A DNA stretch of 64,000 nucleotides from Vanilla planifolia (Eukaryota; Streptophyta; Magnoliopsida; Asparagales; Orchidaceae), in the NCBI GenBank assembly GCA_023846275.1, contig JAIUJO010000072.1, forward strand, positions 1,979,099 to 2,043,098. Reading direction: 5' to 3'. The position numbers and the translations under genes were made by a program. Below the pieces are notes generated by a model. That model was not told the origin of the DNA. It made no database searches and saw only the letters and a program-made list of their open reading frames with translations. Positions 62,921 to 64,000 of the stretch are shown here, piece after piece; position 1 is the first letter of the stretch; each line of letters starts with the position of its first letter.

Positions 62921-64000
62921 AAAAAGGTAGAAGAAAGTTGAAGAAAAAAAAAAGAAGAAAGAAGAAAGTAAGAAACAAGTAAGAAGAAAGAAGAAAAAGA
63001 AAAAGAAAGAAGAAAGAAGAAAGATGAAGAAGAAAAAAGAACAAGAAAGAAGATGAAGAAACAACAAAGAAGAAGAAGAAGAAGAACAAGAAGGAGAAAG
63101 AATGAAGATGAAGAAGAAAAAGTAGAAGAAGAAGAATAAGAAGAAGAAGAAGAAGTAGGAGAAGAAGAAGAAGAAGAAGAAGCAATAAAAGAAGATGATG
63201 ATGAACAAGAAGAAGAAAAAAGGAGGAGAAGAAGAAGAAGAAAGAGAGAAGAAGAAATACGGAGGCAGACGAAAGAAGAAAGATGAAAGTAGTAGTAGAA
63301 GAAGAAGAAAGAAAAACAAGGAAGAATTAAGAAGAAGATGATGATGAATAAGAAGAAGAAGACAAAAAAAGAAGAAGAAGAGAGAAGAATTTAAAAAATA
63401 AGAAAGAAGAAAGACCAAAGAACGAAGAACGTGAAGAAGAAGAGGAAGAAGGAATGAATAAGAAGAAGAAAAAGAAAGAAGTATTAAAGAGAAAGAAGAA
63501 AGAAGAGAGAGGAAAAGAGAAAGAGAAGAAGAAGAAGAAGAAGGAGAAGGAAGAACGAAGAAGAAGAAAGAAGAAGAAAGAGGAATGAAGAAGAAAGAAG
63601 AAAGAATAAAGAAGAAAGAAGAAAAAAGAAGAAAGGAGAAGAAGAAAGATGAAGAAGAAGAAAGAAGAAAGAAGAAGAAGAAGAAGAAGAAAATGAAAAA
63701 GAAGAAGAATTAGCAGATGAAGAAGAAGAAGAAGATGATGATGAAGAAGAAAATGAAGAAGAAGAAGAAGAAGAAGAAGATGATGATGAAGAAGATGTCA
63801 AATGGAGAAGAAGAAAAAGAAGAAAGTCAAAGAAAGAAGAAAGAGGAAAGAAGAAGAAAGAAGAAGGAAAAAGAACGAAGAAGAAGATTAACAATAAGAG
63901 GAAGAAGGATAAATAGAAGAAGAAGAAGAAGAAAGAAGAAAAAGAAGGAAAAAAATGAAGAAAGAAGAAGGAAGAATGAAGAAAGAAGAAAGAAGGAAAA
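62921..64000 (+). repeat. GAA/GA-rich polypurine tract
   Basis: More than 1 kb of almost pure purine on the plus strand: mixtures of gaa, aga and aaag, broken by short gatgatgat clusters and single t or c bases. It continues past the window end. Long open frames on both strands (for example 63,484-63,894 minus, rich in Ser/Phe/Leu; 62,909-63,418 minus) are low-complexity consequences of the repeat and are not genes. Strict purine/pyrimidine strand asymmetry can favour triplex (H-DNA) structure. Confidence 0.9.

Noticed and set aside
62909..63418. 169-codon minus-strand frame
   Set aside because: A Phe/Leu/Ser-only product of the GAA/GA tract. Low-complexity tracts of period three stay open in several frames without being genes.
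63484..63894. 136-codon minus-strand frame with poly-Ser
   Set aside because: Same low-complexity origin. The reverse frame would give poly-Glu/Lys equally well, and neither has a start context or domain.

Overview
This window looks like non-genic nuclear DNA from a large, repeat-rich plant genome, most likely a flowering plant. The evidence is the very AT-rich composition, a long decayed satellite array, remnants of a plant-type Ty1-copia retrotransposon, remnants of a plant L1-clade LINE (DUF4283-type ORF1, endonuclease, reverse transcriptase, RNase H), and a long GAA-type purine tract. I found no intact host gene, no tRNA or rRNA gene and no CRISPR array. Nearly all open frames are chance ORFs inside repeats. 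The species cannot be named from sequence alone.

Layout. (1) Positions 1-50,125, except for one insertion, are a tandem array of strongly diverged monomers of about 400 bp (spacing by eye about 345-470 bp), on the order of 100 copies in about 42 kb. Orientation changes several times: forward 1-3,310; reverse 3,310-3,856; forward 3,856-8,295; reverse 8,295-9,045; forward 9,045-23,197; reverse 23,197-50,125. Inside it are higher-order duplications (1-1,680 with 6,600-8,295; 14,690-16,160 with 16,165-17,620) and younger local ones (24,716-25,543; 45,483-45,718). (2) 32,960-40,667 is a decayed Ty1-copia element inserted in the reverse part of the array: a 2.0 kb 5' LTR, a degenerate primer binding site, gag, integrase, RT and RNase H relics, and a 3' LTR cut to 0.95 kb. 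(3) 50,125-59,110 holds two same-strand LINE remnants: a 3' RNase H tail (50,125-50,740), then a longer copy with recognisable ORF1, endonuclease, RT and RNase H. The longer LINE is split between endonuclease and RT by a solo LTR (54,307-56,264) of the same family as the copia LTRs. (4) 59,110-62,090 is unrecognised intergenic DNA with a degenerate 330-bp tandem duplication at its right end. (5) 62,090-62,540 differs in base composition and resembles organellar (mitochondrial) DNA. (6) 62,729-62,796 is a 12-bp minisatellite, and 62,921-64,000 is a GAA/GA-rich purine tract that runs off the window.

No genes work together as a pathway here. The history that can be read is of array growth with inversions and local duplication, later invasion by copia elements (one left as a nearly full element, one reduced to a solo LTR in a LINE), and long decay. 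The most interesting parts are the structure of the satellite (an in-monomer dyad, an internal sub-repeat, palindromic inversion joints, higher-order units) and the nested retroelements. All alignments were made by eye, so boundaries are mostly good to about 10-50 bp.
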